NCBI GenBank assembly: GCA_033851845.1
Contig: JAWWOH010000083.1
Coordinates: 1 to 64,000, forward strand
Length of the DNA: 64,000 bases
Reading direction: 5' to 3'
From: RYN-124 sp033851845
GTDB taxonomy: Bacteria; Actinomycetota; Actinomycetes; Mycobacteriales; SCTD01
Part shown: one piece after another, positions 58,975 to 64,000 of the stretch
Position numbering within the stretch: the stretch's first letter is position 1
Layout: each line of letters opens with the position of its first letter
Program-made: the position numbers and the translations under genes
Notes under the pieces: generated by a model
The model's input: the letters and a program-made list of their open reading frames with translations, nothing else
Database searches by the model: none
Told to the model about the DNA's origin: nothing

Positions 58975-60330
58975 TTAGCCGCGGGAGGCCTCGAGCATGC
59001 CCTCGCGGGGGACGACCTTGATGCGGGCCCGGTCGTGCGGTTCGCCGAGGGAGATCTCGTGGGCGTCGAGCTTCTCCCAGCCCTCCCACGTCGTGTACTG
59101 CAGCCCGCGCTCCTCGAGCAGCGCGACGATCCCCTCGGGCGACGGGTCGGCGGGCTTCGGCAGCGAGTCGAGGTCCTCGAGCAGGCTGCCGACCGTCTCG
59201 ATCGCATCGCCCTTGGTGTGACCGATCAGCCCGACCGGACCGCGCTTCACCCAGCCGTTGACGTAGACGCCGGGGATCGGGTTGCCGTTGATGTCGAGCA
59301 CGCGGCCGGCGTTGTGCGGGACGACGTGGTTCTTCGGGTCCCACGGCAGATCGGCGAGCTCGGTGCTGCGGTAGCCAACGCAGCGGTAGACCGCCTGCAC
59401 CGGCCAGTTCTTGAAGACGCCGGTGCCGCGTACGTTGCCGGTGCCGTCGAGCTCGGTGCGCTCGGTGCGGAACGACTCGACCTTGCCGTCGCCGAGCACC
59501 TCGACAGGTGACTCGAAGAAGTGCAGGAACAGCTTGCGCGGCCGGTCGCCAAGGCCGTGCTCGGCCGTGCGCATGGCATAGCGCTCGAGCTCGCGTACGA
59601 CGAGGCGCAGCTGGTTGTCGCTGTTCATCGCGGTCGTCGAGCCCTCGTCGTACTCGATGTCCTCGGGGTTGACGATGACCTCGACGTTCGGTGAGTGGTC
59701 GAGCTCGCGCAGCTCGAGCGGCGTGAACTTCGCCTGCGCGGGTCCGCGGCGCGCGAACAGGTGCACTTCCTTGACCGGGTTGGCCTTCAAACCGGCGTAG
59801 ACGTTGTCGGGGATCTCCGTGTAGAGCAGCTCGTCGGCCGTCTTCGACAGCATCCGCGCGACGTCGAGGCCGACGTTGCCGGCGCCGATGACGGCGATCT
59901 GCTCGGCTTCCAGCGGCCACTCGCGCGGTACGTCGGGGTGGCCGTCGAACCAGGAGACGTACTCCGCGCCACCGAAGCTGCCGGGCAGGTCGACGCCGGG
60001 GATGTTGAGAGCACGGTCCTTCTCGGCGCCGGTCGTGAACACGACCGCGTCGTAGTGCCGCTGCAGGTCCTCGAGCTTGATGTCGACGCCGTACTCGACG
60101 TTGCCGAACAGCCGCAACGTGTCACGGCTCATGATCTGGCGCAGCGCGGTGATGATTCCCTTGATGCGCGGGTGGTCCGGCGCCACGCCGTACCGGATCA
60201 GGCCGTACGGCGCGGGCAGCTTCTCGAACATGTCGACGCTGACCGGCGTACCCGACTTGTGCAGGACGTCGGCGACGTAGACACCGGCGGGACCGGCACC
60301 GACGACGGCAACCCGGAGCGGCCGGTCCAC
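58975..60330 (-). CDS. fprA: Ferredoxin/flavodoxin-NADP+ reductase FprA
   Basis: A 451-residue adrenodoxin-reductase-like flavoprotein. FAD motif VVGAGPAGVYVADVL at 10-24, NADP-binding AVIGAGNVGLDVARML, and the GTKGDAIET-like stretch GHTKGDAIETVGSLLEDL near the end. GTG start with AGGAGG seven bases upstream. It supplies electrons to ferredoxin-linked enzymes. Confidence 0.95.
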   Translation of the reverse strand: MDRPLRVAVVGAGPAGVYVADVLHKSGTPVSVDMFEKLPAPYGLIRYGVAPDHPRIKGIITALRQIMSRDTLRLFGNVEYGVDIKLEDLQRHYDAVVFTTGAEKDRALNIPGVDLPGSFGGAEYVSWFDGHPDVPREWPLEAEQIAVIGAGNVGLDVARMLSKTADELLYTEIPDNVYAGLKANPVKEVHLFARRGPAQAKFTPLELRELDHSPNVEVIVNPEDIEYDEGSTTAMNSDNQLRLVVRELERYAMRTAEHGLGDRPRKLFLHFFESPVEVLGDGKVESFRTERTELDGTGNVRGTGVFKNWPVQAVYRCVGYRSTELADLPWDPKNHVVPHNAGRVLDINGNPIPGVYVNGWVKRGPVGLIGHTKGDAIETVGSLLEDLDSLPKPADPSPEGIVALLEERGLQYTTWEGWEKLDAHEISLGEPHDRARIKVVPREGMLEASRG

Positions 60331-60415
60331 GTGTCCTCCTGCGGTGAGCGTTCCTCTCATTATCGACCTTGGTCCGCGCGCCCCGGCTGTGGCCTGGCTC
60401 ACTAGTCTTCTCCGC

Positions 60416-60967
60416 ATGAGCGTGGACCAGGCAGCGGCGGCGGAAGCGGTCCGGGCGCTGTTGCTCGCGCTCGGGCAGGACCTGACCTCGGAGTCGCTCG
60501 CCGACACGCCTCATCGGGTGGCTGCCTCGTTCGCGGAGCTGCTCGCCGCACCGGACTTCGACCTGAAGACGTTCCCGAACGACGAGGGCTACGACGAGCT
60601 CGTCGTGGCCCGCGACATCCCGTTCTCATCCCTGTGCGAGCACCACCTGCTGCCCTTCATCGGGCTGGCCCACGTCGCCTACATGCCGGGGGACCGCATC
60701 CTCGGGCTGTCCAAGCTGGCCCGCGTCGTCGAGCTGTTCGCCCGCCGGCTGCAGGTGCAGGAACGGCTGACGACGCAGGTCGCCGGCTGGCTGCAGGACA
60801 ACCTCAAGCCCCGCGGCGTCGGCGTCGTCCTCGAGGCCGAGCACATGTGCATGAGCATCCGCGGGGTTCGGGCCAACGGCGCCAAGACGGTCACGTCTGC
60901 CCTGCATGGCGCGCTGCGCAACGACCCGAGGACCCGGGCGGAGTTCCTGTCGCTCACCGGGCGGTGA
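60416..60967 (+). CDS. folE: GTP cyclohydrolase I
   Basis: A 183-residue enzyme making dihydroneopterin triphosphate for folate. Motifs: DTPHRVAASF, FSSLCEHHLLPF with zinc Cys74 and His77, LSKLARVVELFARRLQVQERLT, and HMCMSIRG with Cys145. The start ATG 60416 aligns with family; the upstream in-frame ATG is not supported. Divergent from fprA. Confidence 0.95.
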   Translation: MSVDQAAAAEAVRALLLALGQDLTSESLADTPHRVAASFAELLAAPDFDLKTFPNDEGYDELVVARDIPFSSLCEHHLLPFIGLAHVAYMPGDRILGLSKLARVVELFARRLQVQERLTTQVAGWLQDNLKPRGVGVVLEAEHMCMSIRGVRANGAKTVTSALHGALRNDPRTRAEFLSLTGR

Positions 60968-61032
60968 CCCCCGTAGCCCGATCGGAAGCGGGGTAGCAGG
61001 ATGGAGACGACGACCCCCAGGAGGAGCCCGCG

Positions 61033-62316
<1,284 letters not shown>

Positions 62317-62335
62317 GCAGCCCCGCCTCCTGCGC

Positions 62336-62392
62336 CGATCTACGTCTTGATGCCCGCGACACGCCGTACAAAGTCGTACGAGACGTAGATCG
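62336..62392. terminator. Long hairpin between gltA and epimerase
   Basis: Perfect 12-bp arms CGATCTACGTCT/AGACGTAGATCG with a 33-nt interior that holds a second 5-bp stem CGTAC/GTACG. The whole is 57 bp, like the dispersed GATC hairpins, and also begins CGATC and ends GATCG. It lies between convergent genes and may be both terminator and repeat. Confidence 0.6.
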
Positions 62393-62406
62393 CGGGGGAA
62401 TCGGGG

Positions 62407-63363
62407 TCAGCCGAGCAGCTCGGACTCGCGCTCGGGGGAGAGCTCGACGGCCAGCGGGGGTTCCCCCCGCTGGCGGTCCCATGTCAGGACGTCGGCGGCC
62501 GTCTTCTCCAGGGGAGTCTTCGACATCCCGGCGGCATGGGCAGCCGCCGCGCTGCGCCGGAACATGACGTCCCACGAGGAGTCAGGCAGCACGAGCGGGA
62601 AGCCGGGGTCGACGGAGTCCGCGGGCACTGGCACGACCTCGAGGGCACTGCCCGCCGCCTTGGCGCAAACGAGGATCAGCTCTTCGAGAGTCACCCGGTC
62701 AGCCGGTCCGACCGCGTTGTAGATCCCGGGCTTGTCCTGCTCGACCAGCGTGATGACCAGCCGCGCGAGGTCGCGTGAGTCGACGACCTGCACCGGCTGG
62801 TCCGGTCGGCCCGGCAGCGCTGCGCGGCCACCGCGGGCGGCCCGGCGTACCCAGTAGGTGAAGCGGTCGGTCGGGTCGTTGGGTCCGGCGACGATGCCCG
62901 GCCGGACGATCGTCGCGCGGTCGCCGAACCGCGTGAGCACGTCGTCCTCGCAGGCGACCTTCAGCGGTCCGTAGGTCTCGCCGGTGATCTCCTCGGTGGC
63001 GCGCTCGGGTGCGAGTCGCGGCGTACTCTCGGTCATGCCGTCGCTGCCCTGCGTGCGGTCGTAGACCGAGCCGGTGGAGATGAACAGGTAGCGCTGCCCG
63101 AACCGGTCACCGATCGCGTCCGCGGCCTGCGAGATGTGCCGCGGGATGTAGCCGGTGACGTCGATGACCGCATCCCAGCTGCCGTCTGCGAGTGAGGCGT
63201 AGTCGTCCGTGTCGCGGTCACCCGTCCTGCGCTCGACGTCGGGGAACAGGTCGGTGCCGCTCTTGCCGCGGCTGAAGAGGGTCAGCGTGTGCCCGGCCGT
63301 GAGGGCGTCCTCGACGATCGCGCGGCCCACGAACGACGTACCACCGAGAACGAGGAGCTTCAC
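62407..63363 (-). CDS. NAD-dependent epimerase/dehydratase family protein
   Basis: A 318-residue Rossmann protein. GGTSFVGRAIVEDAL near the N-terminus, Ser-Tyr region ISTGSVYDR, YGPLKVACE and a C-terminal sugar-binding-like domain. Substrate unknown. Its start overlaps the carbonic anhydrase stop by ATGA. Confidence 0.9.
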   Translation of the reverse strand: MKLLVLGGTSFVGRAIVEDALTAGHTLTLFSRGKSGTDLFPDVERRTGDRDTDDYASLADGSWDAVIDVTGYIPRHISQAADAIGDRFGQRYLFISTGSVYDRTQGSDGMTESTPRLAPERATEEITGETYGPLKVACEDDVLTRFGDRATIVRPGIVAGPNDPTDRFTYWVRRAARGGRAALPGRPDQPVQVVDSRDLARLVITLVEQDKPGIYNAVGPADRVTLEELILVCAKAAGSALEVVPVPADSVDPGFPLVLPDSSWDVMFRRSAAAAHAAGMSKTPLEKTAADVLTWDRQRGEPPLAVELSPERESELLG

Positions 63364-63854
63364 GGCACCGCCACCTCGATGAGACCGGTCTTGACGTCGT
63401 AGATCGCTCCGATCACAGCAAGGTCCTTGATGAGGTACGGCGAGCTGCGGATGCGCTGCACGTCCAGCGCGAGCTCGCGTCGCTGGTCGCTGATGGTCCG
63501 GAACTCGAGGCTGCGGGTGTCGATGCCGCGCCCGAGCATCTCCTCGTGCACCTCCTCGTCGGTGACCTTGGTCATCCGGCAGTCCGTGTGCGCGACCACC
63601 ATGACCCGGTTGACGTCGAGCAGGTGCACGGCGAGCACCAGGGTGCGCAGCACGTCGTCGGTCACGCGGGCGCCGGCGTTGCGCAGGATCTTCGCGTCAC
63701 CGGGCTCGAGGCCGAGCATCTCCAGCGGAGAGACACGCGAGTCCATGCAGGTGACCACGGCCAGGCCGCGGGCTGCTTTCCCCGGCCGGCCGGGATCCCG
63801 GAACTGCTTGGCGTATTCGGCATTGGCGCTGAGCACGTCGTCGAACGAGTCCAT
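63360..63854 (-). CDS. Beta-class carbonic anhydrase
   Basis: A 164-residue zinc enzyme. Zinc ligands Cys36 with Asp38-Arg40 (CMDSR), His89 and Cys92 (HTDC). Interconverts CO2 and bicarbonate. Four-base overlap with the downstream epimerase gene; nine bases after the gene at the window edge. Confidence 0.95.
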   Translation of the reverse strand: MDSFDDVLSANAEYAKQFRDPGRPGKAARGLAVVTCMDSRVSPLEMLGLEPGDAKILRNAGARVTDDVLRTLVLAVHLLDVNRVMVVAHTDCRMTKVTDEEVHEEMLGRGIDTRSLEFRTISDQRRELALDVQRIRSSPYLIKDLAVIGAIYDVKTGLIEVAVP

Positions 63855-63863
63855 GCGCCTATC

Positions 63864-64000
63864 TCAGCACGGCACCAGATCGGCGAAGACGAAGCCGTCC
63901 CGCTCGACGATCTCGCCGACGCTGATGTCGATCGACGTCCGGAAGTCGGGCGACGCGGCAACGAAGGTGTGGAACTCACCGTTCTCGCCGCAGGGGTCGG
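63864..64000 (-). CDS. Diphthine-ammonia ligase-like / adenine nucleotide alpha hydrolase, 3' end
   Basis: The last ~45 codons of a gene that runs off the window. DPCGENGEFHTFV is the signature of the MJ0570/DUF71 ATP-pyrophosphatase family, followed by VAASPDFRTSID, VGEIVERDGFVFADL and the stop at 63864-63866. Only the C-terminus can be judged. Confidence 0.75.
   Translation of the reverse strand, partial: DPCGENGEFHTFVAASPDFRTSIDISVGEIVERDGFVFADLVPC

Overview
The window is high-GC, densely packed chromosomal DNA from an actinobacterium. The evidence is ftsE-ftsX-M23 peptidase-smpB synteny, the mec-cysO-cysM cysteine cluster, clpS followed by a DUF2017 gene, an LPXTG surface protein, FprA, a DUF3618 protein, a tmRNA whose tag resembles the mycobacterial one, and many GTG/TTG starts. 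Genus cannot be read from the sequence; the load of c-di-GMP proteins would suit a motile or developmentally complex lineage.

Layout. 1-5.0 kb: an aberrant 3' part of prfB, an LPXTG surface protein, a small CxxC membrane protein, the division module ftsE-ftsX-M23 peptidase, and smpB. 5.4-12.5 kb: a secreted subtilisin with 14 Trp-rich pentapeptide repeats, tightly followed by two tandem membrane GGDEF-EAL paralogues. 12.6-12.9 kb: ssrA (tmRNA), the partner RNA of SmpB. 13.3-27.2 kb: a signalling island with two HTH-PAS regulators, three more GGDEF-EAL proteins (two of them ending in a recombinase-like helix-turn-helix), a kinase/receiver/REC-GGDEF-EAL operon, a MEDS-domain XRE regulator and a GAF-LuxR regulator divergent across three tandem palindromes, and an aldo/keto reductase. 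27.3-34.5 kb: small secreted protein, orphan permease, AraC regulator, ceramidase-like exoprotein, hydrolase, hemerythrin. 34.5-38.6 kb: acyl-CoA synthetase, clpS, DUF2017, mec-cysO-cysM. 38.7-40.2 kb: a DUF559/AbiEi-like nuclease bracketed by two copies of a dispersed hairpin. 40.3-49 kb: murI, MBL hydrolase, LVIVD protein, methyltransferase, rph, rdgB, a BNR-repeat exoprotein and a GT39/GT2 pair. 49.1-49.9 kb: an HNH endonuclease overlapping an odd tRNA. 49.9-64 kb: Bcp, GH15, DUF3618, a NarL-type regulator, dusB, maf, NmrA/SRPBCC/YceI/SDR/TetR genes, fprA, folE, gltA, an epimerase, carbonic anhydrase and the 3' end of a diphthine-ammonia-ligase-like gene.

How it fits together. Five dual-domain c-di-GMP proteins lie within 20 kb with three kinds of DNA-binding or phosphorelay partner. 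The most system-like signal is a duplicated module: an HTH-PAS gene, a conserved 20-nt hairpin, and a GGDEF-EAL protein with a C-terminal recombinase-type HTH. The first copy is convergent and the second co-directional. It suggests c-di-GMP turnover coupled to DNA binding. Other second-look items are the GTCANTTGAC triple operator, the hairpin family around the DUF559 gene, the tRNA with UAG anticodon and short variable loop, and the prfB fragment without its GGQ domain.
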